Of a stretch of 64,000 nucleotides of DNA, positions 26,659 through 35,917 are shown piece by piece. Under the pieces are notes generated by a model. It had not been told where the DNA came from. It ran no database searches and was given only the letters and a program-made list of their open reading frames with translations. Positions within the stretch are counted from its first letter, which is position 1; every line of letters begins with the position of its first letter. The position numbers and the translations under genes were made by a program. Source of the DNA: Lactococcus taiwanensis (lineage in GTDB: Bacteria; Bacillota; Bacilli; Lactobacillales; Streptococcaceae); NCBI RefSeq assembly GCF_014905395.1, contig NZ_BNDT01000001.1:372001-436000 (forward strand). The letters are read 5' to 3'.

Positions 26659-27510
26659 ATGGATACTTTACTTATCATTAGGCAAAATTATTCTAACTTT
26701 ACGACAGTTGAGAAAAAAATAGCTGACTATATTTTTGAAGTCGGAGAGAAAATGCTAGTAAAAAGTGCGCAAGAAGTGGCTGGAGAAATTGGTAGCTCCT
26801 CTGCGGCTTTAGTAAGATTTTCCAGAAAGTTAGGTTATGATGGATTCTCTCAGTTTAAACAAAAATTGAGTGCCTCGTATGCTGCTCACGTAGACGATGA
26901 AGAATACTACAAGGAAGTAAATGATTCAGAAACGCCTACTTCAATCAAGAATAAACTCAAAGTCCGGGTAAATCACATGGTAGAGACGACAAATTCTGCT
27001 CTATTGGATGATGAAATTATGGAAGCTGTGTCTTCAATTGATGATGCTGAGAATATCTTTGTTTTTGGAATTGGAGCATCTTCAATGGTTGCTCAGGACA
27101 TTTTTCAAAAGTTTAGTCGAATTGGCAAGCAGGTTATCTTTATTCAAGATGCCCATTTATTTGTTTCCTCTCTTTCTGTTTCTAATAAAAAAACAATCTT
27201 CATTGGAATTTCAATGAAGGGAGAAACAAAAGAAGTTTTGGAACTTGCAAGGGTGGTGAAAAATATGAAAATCCCCATTATTGCAATTACTTCTCGGGAA
27301 AATTCAAGCTTAGGACAAATGGCTGATTGTATTCTTCGTTCTGTTTCTGGTGAGGATTACCAAATGCGGACTGCTGCAACAATGAGTTTGATGGCTCAGC
27401 TTTATGTTGTTGACATTCTTTTTTATATGTATGTATCAGAGCATTTTACAGAAAGTTATGACAAGTTGGAAAAAACACGCGATGCTATAAAATTATTAGA
27501 AAAAAAGTGA
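26659..27510 (+). CDS. murR: RpiR-family regulator of MurNAc use
   Basis: A 283-residue transcription factor with an N-terminal helix-turn-helix (residues 1-77, ending SAALVRFSRKLGYDGFSQFK) and a C-terminal SIS sugar-phosphate-binding domain (about 115-255, GIGASSMVAQDIFQKFSRIG and GISMKGETKEVLELARV). Family members sense MurNAc-6-P or related ligands. It has its own promoter after the murP terminator. The phased palindromes at 22555-22649 are likely targets. Whether it represses or activates cannot be read from sequence. Confidence 0.88.
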   Translation: MDTLLIIRQNYSNFTTVEKKIADYIFEVGEKMLVKSAQEVAGEIGSSSAALVRFSRKLGYDGFSQFKQKLSASYAAHVDDEEYYKEVNDSETPTSIKNKLKVRVNHMVETTNSALLDDEIMEAVSSIDDAENIFVFGIGASSMVAQDIFQKFSRIGKQVIFIQDAHLFVSSLSVSNKKTIFIGISMKGETKEVLELARVVKNMKIPIIAITSRENSSLGQMADCILRSVSGEDYQMRTAATMSLMAQLYVVDILFYMYVSEHFTESYDKLEKTRDAIKLLEKK

Positions 27511-27595
27511 CAGGATTGAAATTTATGAATGATGAGTTGATTTCTGCAATTTTTTTCACAATGTGATAAAATAGACCATGTAAAAGATGGACTGA

Positions 27596-28399
<804 letters not shown>

Positions 28400-28422
28400 T
28401 TTTATAATTATGGGTTGAATAA

Positions 28423-28449
28423 AAGTACTGACAATTGTGTCAGTGCTTT
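28423..28449 (+). terminator. tpiA terminator built on the dispersed element
   Basis: AAGTACTGAC/GTCAGTGCTTTTTT stem with a 6-base loop and T run. Confidence 0.9.
28428..28443. repeat. CTGAC-N6-GTCAG element after tpiA
   Basis: Exact copy with spacer AATTGT; it is the stem of the tpiA terminator. Confidence 0.92.
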
Positions 28450-28525
28450 TTTCGAGCTTTTTTGAACTTTTGTCCTTTAATATTTTGTTAAAATAAAGAG
28501 ATGATAGATTAGTTAGGGGAGAAAA

Positions 28526-29446
28526 ATGTGTACTAGTTTTCAAATGCACTCACGTGATGGCGGATTAATGTTTGCTCGAACAATGGATTGGCGAGCCTTT
28601 GAGGCAAGTCCTATGAATCTACCAAGAGGTTATCAGTGGCAAAGCGTCTACAATGGTCAAACAATCGAGAATACCTATGCAGTATTAGGTGTTGGAGCAC
28701 GCAAAGCACGTCCGCATGTGGATTTATCCGATGGGGTCAACGAGTTTGGTCTGGCAGCTCAAAAACTAACGTTTTCAAATCACTCAGAATATGCTGACGA
28801 AGCAGTCAGCGGAAAAATTCAGCTGGCTGGCTTTGAATTAGTGCTTTGGATTTTGGGAAATTGTCGTTCAGTGGCAGATTTACGGGAAAAGATTTCCAAT
28901 GTTCAGCTCATGACAGATTTATTTTCCACCTATAAATTTGGCCGTAATGACTTACATTTCTCTGCAACCGATCCTACAGGTATGATGGTCAATATTGAAC
29001 CACGGGGAGGGCAACTGGTAATTATTGATAATCCAGTAGGTGTTGTGACCAATGCCCCAAAATTTGAGCGTGAAGTAGAAAAATTAGCGACTTATATGGA
29101 TATAAAACCACTGACCAGCCTGTCAGTAAATCCGTCAAACCCCAATCGTATTTCGAGTGGTAATTTTTCAGGAAAACCTGTGTTTCCAGGAGGTTTTACT
29201 CCAACTTCACGTTTTATGCGGGCAGCGATTTTCAAAGAGCGAGCGATATTTCCAGCAGATGAGCAAGAAAATGTTATTGAAACATGGCACATATTAGATG
29301 GCGTAACTGTTCCTAAATCCGATGGTCGCTCGGATACCTATACCATTTATCGAAGCGCTGTTGCGGTGGACAGCCGTACCCTTTATTTCCAACGTTATGA
29401 TGATTTAGGAGTGAGCACCTTTCAGTTTCCAGAAAAAATAGGTTAA
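28526..29446 (+). CDS. Choloylglycine hydrolase family Ntn hydrolase (bile salt hydrolase / penicillin V acylase type)
   Basis: N-terminal nucleophile amidase of 306 residues that hydrolyses linear amides such as conjugated bile salts, penicillin V or acyl-homoserine lactones. Cys2 (MCTSFQMHSRDG) becomes the nucleophile. FARTMDWR supplies Arg and Asp, and a conserved region lies at GVVTNAPKFERE. No signal peptide is visible. It is impossible to separate bile-salt from penicillin specificity from these motifs alone. The gene carries two copies of the dispersed palindrome. AGGGGAG precedes the ATG. Confidence 0.88.
   Translation: MCTSFQMHSRDGGLMFARTMDWRAFEASPMNLPRGYQWQSVYNGQTIENTYAVLGVGARKARPHVDLSDGVNEFGLAAQKLTFSNHSEYADEAVSGKIQLAGFELVLWILGNCRSVADLREKISNVQLMTDLFSTYKFGRNDLHFSATDPTGMMVNIEPRGGQLVIIDNPVGVVTNAPKFEREVEKLATYMDIKPLTSLSVNPSNPNRISSGNFSGKPVFPGGFTPTSRFMRAAIFKERAIFPADEQENVIETWHILDGVTVPKSDGRSDTYTIYRSAVAVDSRTLYFQRYDDLGVSTFQFPEKIG
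28794..28809. repeat. CTGAC-N6-GTCAG element, first copy in Ntn hydrolase gene
   Basis: Exact copy with spacer GAAGCA, encoding ADEAVS, the same peptide as the gyrA copy. Confidence 0.9.
29111..29126. repeat. CTGAC-N6-GTCAG element, second copy in Ntn hydrolase gene
   Basis: Exact copy with spacer CAGCCT, encoding LTSLSV. Confidence 0.9.
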
Positions 29447-29483
29447 TAGAAAAACTTATTCTAAGGAAGTACATTAAATATAT

Positions 29484-29511
29484 TTGAGTTTTTTTATAGA
29501 TATGTTAAAAT
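29484..29511 (+). promoter_or_regulatory. Promoter of APC permease gene
   Basis: TTGAGT (29484-29489), 16-bp spacer, TAAAAT (29506-29511) with a TG extension. Confidence 0.55.
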
Positions 29512-29557
29512 GAAATGATAACATTACTATAACATGTAAATAGGATAATAAAATTTA

Positions 29558-30949
29558 ATGAACATTTTTAGAAAAAAGCCTTTTTCAATGGAGAATGAAA
29601 AATTGGAGAGGGTTCGTCGTTTAAATAGCATGGACCTTGTCTTTTTAGGATTAGGCAGTATGGTAGGGACCGGAGTTTTCACTTTAACTGGGCGAGCTGC
29701 GGCAACAGTTGCAGGCCCCTCCTTGATTGTTTCGATTATCGTTGCATCAGTTGCCATTGGGTTTTCTGCGCTAATCTTCTCGGAATTTGCCTCGCGCATC
29801 CCTGCACAAGGCGGACCATATGGCTATTTGTACACTCTTTTTGGTGAATTTCCTGCTTGGATTGCTGGAACACTCTTGATGATTGAATTTTTCACGGGGC
29901 TTTCTGTCACGGCTAGTGGATGGGGGTCCTACATCAAAGGGTTACTGGGGCTCCATTTGCCTGCTGTCATTAATGGTCCTCTAGGGACAGCGTCCCATTT
30001 TTCAATTGATCTTATCCCTGTGCTTATTATTATTGCGATTACGCTTTTGGGTTTTTTAGGAACGCATGCTATGCTCCGTTTTAATCGTGTGTTAGTAGTA
30101 CTAAAGCTCGTTGCTTTAGCAATTTTTGTTATCGCAGGCTTATTTTTTCTTAATCCTGATAACTGGCAAAATTTTGCACCATTTGGTTGGACCTCGATTT
30201 TTAGTGGGAAAGGGATGCTCGCAGGCGCATCTTTGATGTTCATGGCCTTTCTTGGGTTTGAAACCATTTCGGTATCTTCCGAAGAGACGAAAGATCCAGA
30301 ACATGCCATCCCCTCAGGAATCATGGGCGCATTATTTATTACAGCAATCATTTATATTCTTGTGACATTAGTTTTAACAGGAATGGTCCACTATACTCAG
30401 CTCGATGTGTCTGATGTTCTGGCTTTTGCATTACGCTCTGTTGGATTAACGTGGCTTGGCAACATTATCTCAATTGTTGCGCTCTTCACCCTACTCACTG
30501 TCGGGATTACTATGTCTTATGCCCTCGTCCAAACCTTGTATGGCATCAGTCGGGATGGTCTACTCCCTAAAAAATTAAGTCGCTTATCTGGGAAATATCG
30601 TGTTCCCAAAAACGCTATTCTCTTGATGGGAATTCTTGCAATGCTAGTGACAGGCCTTTTCTCTATTGAACGTCTCTCAGGTTTTTTTAATCTGTGTACC
30701 CTTCTTTATCTGATGATGCTTGCAGTAGGAATTATAAAGTTACGGCATGATTATGGAGAACCAGAAGAAGGCGAATTCCGTACCCCTTTTGTTCCTTTTT
30801 TACCAATCGTTTCATTGTTAATTAGCTTTGGGCTGTTACTGAATTATGATTGGATAACTTGGTTTGTCTTAATCATCTTGCTGCTGTTAGCCACTCTCTT
30901 TTATTTTGGCTATAGCTATCGCCATTCACATTTAAAAAATGAGGACTGA
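29558..30949 (+). CDS. APC-family amino-acid permease
   Basis: A 463-residue integral membrane transporter with about 12 hydrophobic segments. The family signature LGLGSMVGTGVFTLTGRAAAT (about residues 30-50) and GGPYGYLYTLFGEFPAWIAG fit the cationic/branched-chain amino-acid group (YfnA, BcaP). GFETISVSSEETKDPEHAIP is the conserved cytoplasmic loop. The substrate is not settled. A short cytosolic N-terminus (MNIFRKKPFSMENEKLERV) precedes the first segment. It follows the Ntn hydrolase gene without a clear terminator. Confidence 0.87.
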   Translation: MNIFRKKPFSMENEKLERVRRLNSMDLVFLGLGSMVGTGVFTLTGRAAATVAGPSLIVSIIVASVAIGFSALIFSEFASRIPAQGGPYGYLYTLFGEFPAWIAGTLLMIEFFTGLSVTASGWGSYIKGLLGLHLPAVINGPLGTASHFSIDLIPVLIIIAITLLGFLGTHAMLRFNRVLVVLKLVALAIFVIAGLFFLNPDNWQNFAPFGWTSIFSGKGMLAGASLMFMAFLGFETISVSSEETKDPEHAIPSGIMGALFITAIIYILVTLVLTGMVHYTQLDVSDVLAFALRSVGLTWLGNIISIVALFTLLTVGITMSYALVQTLYGISRDGLLPKKLSRLSGKYRVPKNAILLMGILAMLVTGLFSIERLSGFFNLCTLLYLMMLAVGIIKLRHDYGEPEEGEFRTPFVPFLPIVSLLISFGLLLNYDWITWFVLIILLLLATLFYFGYSYRHSHLKNED

Positions 30950-30996
30950 AAGGTCCTTTTTATCATCCTAAAACAGATACTCTTATAGCCTTTTTC

Positions 30997-31005
30997 TGAT
31001 ATAAT
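30997..31005 (+). promoter_or_regulatory. Extended -10 of membrane-protein gene, apparently leaderless
   Basis: TGATATAAT ends 6 bases before the ATG at 31012; no Shine-Dalgarno lies between. Confidence 0.55.
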
Positions 31006-31011
31006 GAAGCT

Positions 31012-31605
31012 ATGCAATTTATGATTTTCGTAGGCGCGGCTGTTACGCTCGTCTTTAATATTCCCTATGCTTGGGCAACTGTGACGGGCCGTGTTCGTCC
31101 CAATAAAGTTTCTTGGTTACTCTGGTCGATTGCACCAGCAATCGGTTTTTTTGCTGCTCTTTCTAAAGGATGGAGTTGGGGCCAGTTTCCTGTACTGATC
31201 TCCTTTTCTTCCACAGCACTTATTTTTCTATGTTCATTTATTAATCGCAAAGCCTATTGGGCTATAGGACGATTTGATTTCATTTGTGGCGTAGTTTCTC
31301 TATTAACACTAATTGTATGGGCCATGACAAAAAATCCAAATCTTGCAATAGCCTTAGCAATAGTCGCAGATATTTTAGCTTCGGTACCTACCCTTGTTAA
31401 ATCTTGGCAGTATCCAGAAACAGAGTCGTGGGAGCCATTTGCTGCAGGTGTTTTTAATGCTGCAACAAGCTTTTTTGCAATGTCAATCTGGAATTTTACA
31501 AGCCTCGCCTTTCCAATTTATTTGATGGTGGTTAATGGCCTGCTTGCAATTATCGTATTACGAAAAAAATGGATGAAAGGGGCAAATCATGAGCTATCCC
31601 GTTGA
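31012..31605 (+). CDS. Polytopic membrane protein of unknown function
   Basis: A 197-residue protein, almost wholly hydrophobic, with about seven predicted transmembrane segments and a tandem look: WATVTGRVRPNKVSWLLWSI in the first half and VKSWQYPETESWEPFAAGVF in the second share a polar-loop plus Pro/Trp pattern. This recalls PQ-loop/SemiSWEET-like transporters, but the match is only impressionistic. It overlaps hemW by 17 bases, so the two are probably translated together. Confidence 0.7.
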   Translation: MQFMIFVGAAVTLVFNIPYAWATVTGRVRPNKVSWLLWSIAPAIGFFAALSKGWSWGQFPVLISFSSTALIFLCSFINRKAYWAIGRFDFICGVVSLLTLIVWAMTKNPNLAIALAIVADILASVPTLVKSWQYPETESWEPFAAGVFNAATSFFAMSIWNFTSLAFPIYLMVVNGLLAIIVLRKKWMKGANHELSR

Positions 31606-32731
31606 ATCAGCCTATGTGCACATTCCTTTTTGTTCACATATTTGTTATTATTGTGATTTTGCTAAGGTGTTAATGCAAGGTCAACCAGTTGATGAGTACC
31701 TTGAGGCTTTGATTGAAGAATTTCGAGGCTACCAGATTAAAAGGTTAAAAACTCTTTATATCGGTGGAGGGACACCAACTGTTTTAAGTGCGCCCCAGCT
31801 TGAGCGCCTCCTAAGTGCCTTAGCAGCTGAAATAGATCTCGAAGAATTAGAGGAATTTACCGTCGAAGCTAACCCAGGAGATTTATCCGATGAAGTTGTA
31901 GAAGTTTTAGCGTGTTCAGCGGTCAATCGAATCTCTTTAGGTGTGCAAACTTTTGACAATAAACTTTTAAAGAAAATTGGACGGACGCATACTGAAGCCC
32001 AAGTTTACGACTCTATTGAAAAGTTAAAAAAAGCTGGTTTTGAAAATATCACGATTGATCTGATTTATGCCTTGCCAGGCCAGACAATGGAGATGGTCCG
32101 AAGTGATGTTGAGAAATTCTTAAGTTTGAATTTACCCCATGTCGCGCTCTATAGTTTAATTTTAGAGGATCATACCGTGTTTATGAACCGGCAGCGACGA
32201 GGACTTTTACGTCTACCAAATGAAGACAAGAATGCGGATATGTATGAATATATCATGGCAGTTTTATCTGAGCATGGTTTTAACCATTATGAGGTTTCAA
32301 ATTTTGGGAAACCAGGCTATGAAAGTAAACATAATTTAACTTACTGGAACAATGCAGAGTATTATGGTGTGGGAGCTGGGGCTTCTGGTTATTTAGAAGG
32401 GATCAGATATAAAAATCATGGTCCCGTCCATCATTATCTCAAGCAAGCTCCTACAAAAAAAAGAATCCATGAAGAAGTGTTGAGTAAAAAATCGCAAATT
32501 GAAGAAGAAATGTTTCTTGGTCTCCGTAAAAAATCTGGTGTCCTCGTCGAAAAATTCGAATCAAAATTTGGTCTTTCTTTTAACAAACTTTATGGACAAA
32601 AAGTTTCTGATCTAATCAACCAAGGCTTGCTATTTGATGATAAGTCTTGCATTCATATGACGGATAAAGGGTTTGAATTAGGAAACAATGTTTTTGAAGC
32701 ATTTCTTTTAGATGAGGGACAAGTGGATTAA
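31589..32731 (+). CDS. hemW: Radical SAM heme chaperone HemW (oxygen-independent coproporphyrinogen oxidase-like)
   Basis: A 380-residue radical SAM protein. The 4Fe-4S ligands are Cys15, Cys19 and Cys22 in CSHICYYC; YIGGGTPTVL, NPGDL and RISLGVQTFDN follow. HemW-type proteins lack the extra residues of true HemN oxidases, and the family member HemW inserts heme into respiratory proteins. Lactococci do not make heme but can respire when it is supplied, which fits the chaperone role. The C-terminal winged-helix-like domain is present. The start overlaps the upstream membrane-protein gene. Confidence 0.93.
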   Translation: MSYPVESAYVHIPFCSHICYYCDFAKVLMQGQPVDEYLEALIEEFRGYQIKRLKTLYIGGGTPTVLSAPQLERLLSALAAEIDLEELEEFTVEANPGDLSDEVVEVLACSAVNRISLGVQTFDNKLLKKIGRTHTEAQVYDSIEKLKKAGFENITIDLIYALPGQTMEMVRSDVEKFLSLNLPHVALYSLILEDHTVFMNRQRRGLLRLPNEDKNADMYEYIMAVLSEHGFNHYEVSNFGKPGYESKHNLTYWNNAEYYGVGAGASGYLEGIRYKNHGPVHHYLKQAPTKKRIHEEVLSKKSQIEEEMFLGLRKKSGVLVEKFESKFGLSFNKLYGQKVSDLINQGLLFDDKSCIHMTDKGFELGNNVFEAFLLDEGQVD

Positions 32732-32765
32732 TGCCAGCAAAGATGATGCGTAAACTTAAAATTTT

Positions 32766-32774
32766 TGTTACAAT
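32766..32774 (+). promoter_or_regulatory. Extended -10 of GH25 gene, apparently leaderless
   Basis: TGTTACAAT ends 7 bases before the ATG at 32782; no Shine-Dalgarno is present. Confidence 0.55.
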
Positions 32775-32781
32775 ATAGTTA

Positions 32782-33591
32782 ATGAAACCTAAAATGAGAC
32801 GTAAACTAAAGAAGTTAGGTGCGCTTGTATTTTTGGCAATCATGCTTTCAATGATTGCTTTGCTTGGGTTGGTCCGAATTCGGCCTGTGGAGCTTAAAGA
32901 GTCGTCAGAACCAAAGATTGTGGTCAATCATGTCTTAGACCAAAAAGTGTTAGACTTGAATAAACCAGTAGTTGATTTGTCGGGTTGGCAGCCGCCGAAA
33001 GACATTGACTATAATACGCTTAGTCAACAAGTTATTGGCGCGGTCATTCGGGTAAATGGCTCATACGGTCATGCAGATAATTCGGCCAATAAAGATGGGG
33101 AAGACACAGCTTACAAAACCCATATTAAATCTTTCCAAGAACGGGGGATTCCAGTTGCCGTTTATGCTTTTGTAACTGGGGAAACAGAAGCAGAAATGCG
33201 TAAACAAGCAAGAGATTTTTACAAACGTGCCAGTCCTTTTCATCCTACTTATTATTGGTTGGATGTAGAAGTGACCAATATGAAAAATATGAACGGTGGG
33301 ATTGAAGCTTTTCGTTCAGAATTAGAAAAGCAAGGGGCAGAAAATATTGGGATTTATGCTCAAGATTGGTTTATTAAAGAACATCAGATTAATGTCGATA
33401 AGTTTGAAGCCATTTGGATTGCGGCCTACGGTCGTAATACAGGGGTTTGGGACGCCTCGCCAGAGACTAGCTTAAGCTATGGGATGCAACAGTATACTGA
33501 TCAGGGAAGCCTACCAGGTTTTGATGGAAATCTGGATTTGAATATGGTGCTTAATCAAGAAAACTACGACAAGCTGTTTAAAGATAAGTAA
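32782..33591 (+). CDS. Membrane-anchored GH25 muramidase (lysozyme)
   Basis: A 269-residue wall hydrolase with a basic N-terminus and one membrane segment (about residues 11-33), followed by a GH25 domain. VVDLSGWQPP contains the first conserved Asp, YYWLDVEVTN the catalytic Asp-x-Glu pair, and the barrel ends with AAYGR and GMQQYTDQGSLPGFDGNLDLN. No separate wall-binding repeat follows. The presumed action is cleavage of the MurNAc-GlcNAc bond outside the membrane, in growth or remodelling. It may release fragments for the mupG-murQ-murP pathway, an inference. Confidence 0.92.
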   Translation: MKPKMRRKLKKLGALVFLAIMLSMIALLGLVRIRPVELKESSEPKIVVNHVLDQKVLDLNKPVVDLSGWQPPKDIDYNTLSQQVIGAVIRVNGSYGHADNSANKDGEDTAYKTHIKSFQERGIPVAVYAFVTGETEAEMRKQARDFYKRASPFHPTYYWLDVEVTNMKNMNGGIEAFRSELEKQGAENIGIYAQDWFIKEHQINVDKFEAIWIAAYGRNTGVWDASPETSLSYGMQQYTDQGSLPGFDGNLDLNMVLNQENYDKLFKDK

Positions 33592-33628
33592 AAAAACACT
33601 TCTCTTTCGAAAGGAAAGGTGTTTTTTT
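33590..33628 (+). terminator. GH25 gene terminator
   Basis: AAAACAC...CTTTC/GAAAG...GTGTTTT hairpin followed by seven T. Confidence 0.88.
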
Positions 33629-33689
33629 CTTATAGGCTTGATGAAAAATTTTTGCTATAATAAAGCAAAAGTGTAAAGAAGGAGAAAGA

Positions 33690-34130
33690 ATGTTAGATCA
33701 ATATACCCGCCCAACGAAAGATGAATATTTTAAAGAAATTGTGCAAGTGGTTGCAAAGCGTTCAACTTGTACCCATGCTCAAGTAGGAGCCTTATTAGTA
33801 AGTCCTAATGGACAGCTCCTCTCAACGGGGTATAACGGTGCGGTTTCCGGCATGCCCCATTGTACAGATGTAGGCTGTACAGAAGATAAATATGGGCACT
33901 GTGTAGCGACGGTCCATGCAGAGCAAAATGCAATCGCACAAGCGGCAAAACATGGAGTTTCTCCTGAGGGTGCTATCCTTTATACGACACTTTTTCCTTG
34001 TCTTGCTTGCTTAAAATTAGTGGTTGCGGCTGGTGTTAAAGAAATTAAGTACATTGATGAATATCATGCAAAAGATCCATATGAGGAGTTGCTGATTAGC
34101 ACATTGGGGATTGCCTGCCAACAAATATAA
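33690..34130 (+). CDS. Deoxycytidylate deaminase (ComEB family)
   Basis: Zinc enzyme converting dCMP to dUMP, the substrate for thymidylate synthase. In several Firmicutes the gene is called comEB. At 146 residues it has typical length. His76 and Glu78 are in VHAEQNA, Cys104 and Cys107 in PCLAC, and GYNGAVSGMPHC and YIDEYHAKDPY match dCMP deaminases rather than cytidine deaminases. A TGCTATAAT promoter lies about 35 bases upstream, and AAGGAG precedes the ATG. Confidence 0.93.
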   Translation: MLDQYTRPTKDEYFKEIVQVVAKRSTCTHAQVGALLVSPNGQLLSTGYNGAVSGMPHCTDVGCTEDKYGHCVATVHAEQNAIAQAAKHGVSPEGAILYTTLFPCLACLKLVVAAGVKEIKYIDEYHAKDPYEELLISTLGIACQQI

Positions 34131-34160
34131 GAACTGGACTTTTATGAAATCTGTTCTTTC

Positions 34161-34195
34161 AAAAAGAGTGAGTTATGAAAATCACTCTTTTTTTT
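34161..34195 (+). terminator. dCMP deaminase gene terminator
   Basis: AAAGAGTGA/TCACTCTTT stem with a 10-base loop and eight T. The T run leads into a TGCTAAAAT -10 for the next gene. Confidence 0.92.
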
Positions 34196-34222
34196 GCTAA
34201 AATAGAGGGCGAGGTTAATAAA

Positions 34223-34969
34223 ATGGGTTTAAAATATCAACAAAAATACCGGGTACCTTTCTATGAAAGTGATGCCTTTCAAAAAATGAGACTTTCGAGC
34301 ATTCTTGCAGTCGCGCTACAAATTTCGGGTGAGCAGTCTACGGAGCTTGGGCGCTCAGATGTCTGGGTATCAGAACACTATGGCTTGTTTTGGGCAGTGA
34401 TTGAGTATGATGTAAAAATCACTCGTTTTCCAATGTTTAACGAAGAAATTACAATTGAGACTGAAGCAACAAGTTATAATAAATTCTTTTGTTATCGTCG
34501 TTTTGCTTTTCTTGACTCCCAAGGTGAAGTAATGTTAGAGATTGCTTCCACCTGGGTTTTGATGGATAAAGAGACACGTAAGATTGAGCGTGTTCTTGAT
34601 GATATTGTCGATCCTTATGCATCGGAGAAAATATCAAAAATATTGCGCCCACACAAGTTTAAAAAAAGAGAAGCGTTTGAGAACCCTACCCTTATGACTT
34701 ACCCTGTCCGTTTTTCAGCTTTGGACATGAATGGGCACGTCAACAATGCAAAATATTATGATTGGGCAGCGGATATGGTCGATTTTGAATTTAGAAAAAG
34801 TCACGTGCCGTCCCGCATTTTTATCAAATATAACCATGAAGTGCTGTATGGTGAAGAGATTCATGCTGCAATGAGTTGGGAGGGGGATGTGAGTCATCAT
34901 AATTTCAATGAGGGGTCGACTCAAATCGAAATTCATTGGACAGAGCATACTGCTTCTCATCCGTTTTAA
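34223..34969 (+). CDS. Acyl-ACP thioesterase (FatA family)
   Basis: Cytosolic double-hotdog thioesterase of 248 residues that releases fatty acids from acyl carrier protein. The start at 34223 is used because the in-frame ATG at 34175 lies inside the upstream terminator loop. N-terminal hotdog: KYRVPFYESDAFQKMRLSSI and WAVIEYDVKITRFPMFNEEI. C-terminal hotdog: VRFSALDMNGHVNNAKYYDWA, which contains the conserved D-x-N-x-H-x-N. The gene ends 20 bases before a cluster of the dispersed palindrome. Confidence 0.92.
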   Translation: MGLKYQQKYRVPFYESDAFQKMRLSSILAVALQISGEQSTELGRSDVWVSEHYGLFWAVIEYDVKITRFPMFNEEITIETEATSYNKFFCYRRFAFLDSQGEVMLEIASTWVLMDKETRKIERVLDDIVDPYASEKISKILRPHKFKKREAFENPTLMTYPVRFSALDMNGHVNNAKYYDWAADMVDFEFRKSHVPSRIFIKYNHEVLYGEEIHAAMSWEGDVSHHNFNEGSTQIEIHWTEHTASHPF

Positions 34970-34984
34970 TGACGGTTCTGTCAG
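34969..34984. repeat. CTGAC-N6-GTCAG element, one mismatch (ATGAC)
   Basis: ATGAC-GGTTCT-GTCAG overlapping the stop codon region of the thioesterase gene. Confidence 0.75.
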
Positions 34985-35008
34985 TAAAAGTTTGAGCTGT
35001 AAAGCTTA

Positions 35009-35024
35009 CTGACAGACTGATCAG
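35009..35024. repeat. CTGAC-N6-GTCAG element, one mismatch (ATCAG)
   Basis: CTGAC-AGACTG-ATCAG; the outer arms are long (AGCTTACTGA/TCAGTAAGCT), giving a strong hairpin between the thioesterase and HAD genes. Confidence 0.8.
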
Positions 35025-35057
35025 TAAGCTCAATGAGTAGTTTAGAGAGAAAACAAA

Positions 35058-35831
35058 ATGACAAATAAAAAATATAAAGGTTACTTGATTGATTTGGATG
35101 GTACGATTTACCTTGGAAATCAACGAATTCCTGCGGGTGAACGGTTCATTCATCGGCTGCAAGAACAAGAAATTCCCTATCTTCTATTAACAAATAACAC
35201 GACAAAAACACCTGAAGTTGTTCAAAAAAGATTGCGTCGGCAATTCGATATCGAAACTCCTTTAGAAACAATTTACACGGCAAGTTTAGCGACTGTAGAT
35301 TATATGAATGACTTGGGGCTTGAAAAAACTGTCTATATTATTGGGGAAGACGGCTTAAAAGAAGCGATTTATGAAGCAGGCTACAAAAAAGAGCGTGAAA
35401 ATCCGGCTTATGTTGTTGTCGCTTTGGATACAGATCTGACTTACGAAATGCTTGTTTTAGCGACTTTAGCCATCCAAAAAGGGGCGAAGTTCATCGGAAC
35501 AAATCCTGACTTGAATTTACCAAACGAGCGAGGGTTAACGCCTGGGGCAGGCTCTTTAATCAAGATGCTCGAAGCTGCGACGCGGGTTGAAGCCACCATT
35601 ATAGGAAAACCTGCGTCCATTATTGCCGATAAGGCAGTCGAAAAATTAGGGTTACCCAAATCGGACTTGGTGATGGTCGGGGATAATTATCTGACGGATA
35701 TCCATACTGGGATTGATAATGGGATTGATAGTTTATTGGTTACTACTGGATTTACAAAAGCCGAAGAAGTACCTCATTTACCAATTGCACCAACTTATGT
35801 GGTTGCAAGCCTGGATGAATGGGACGTTTAA
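35058..35831 (+). CDS. HAD-family sugar/nucleotide phosphatase (NagD-like, TIGR01457 type)
   Basis: A 257-residue class IIA HAD hydrolase. Nucleophile Asp and acid/base Asp are in [11 protein letters not shown] (about residues 10-20), motif II in LLTNNTTKT, the Lys in IIGKPASII and the Mg-binding acids in [11 protein letters not shown]. This group dephosphorylates small sugar phosphates and nucleotides; the natural substrate is unknown. It lies downstream of the thioesterase gene, as in many streptococci and lactococci. Confidence 0.9.
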   Translation: MTNKKYKGYLIDLDGTIYLGNQRIPAGERFIHRLQEQEIPYLLLTNNTTKTPEVVQKRLRRQFDIETPLETIYTASLATVDYMNDLGLEKTVYIIGEDGLKEAIYEAGYKKERENPAYVVVALDTDLTYEMLVLATLAIQKGAKFIGTNPDLNLPNERGLTPGAGSLIKMLEAATRVEATIIGKPASIIADKAVEKLGLPKSDLVMVGDNYLTDIHTGIDNGIDSLLVTTGFTKAEEVPHLPIAPTYVVASLDEWDV

Positions 35832-35864
35832 AATATCATAACAAATGAGTCTTCTTTAAGTTTA

Positions 35865-35880
35865 CTGACAGCGTCGTCAG
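35865..35880. repeat. CTGAC-N6-GTCAG element after HAD gene
   Basis: Exact copy with spacer AGCGTC; arms extend to TTTACTGAC/GTCAGTAAA. It lies between the HAD and DUF1461 genes. Confidence 0.92.
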
Positions 35881-35917
35881 TAAATTCTGCCGAATAAATA
35901 AGAACAAGGAGTCAATA

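Noticed and set aside
27556-27566. TCACAATGTGA palindrome before tpiA as a Crp/Fnr or Rex site
   Set aside because: Too short and in the wrong orientation or spacing for the known consensus sites.
29929-30351. 140-codon minus-strand ORF opposite the APC permease
   Set aside because: Shadow of a transmembrane-rich gene; no start signals.
34175-34222. Upstream start for the acyl-ACP thioesterase
   Set aside because: This ATG lies in the loop of the preceding terminator and before the TGCTAAAAT promoter box.
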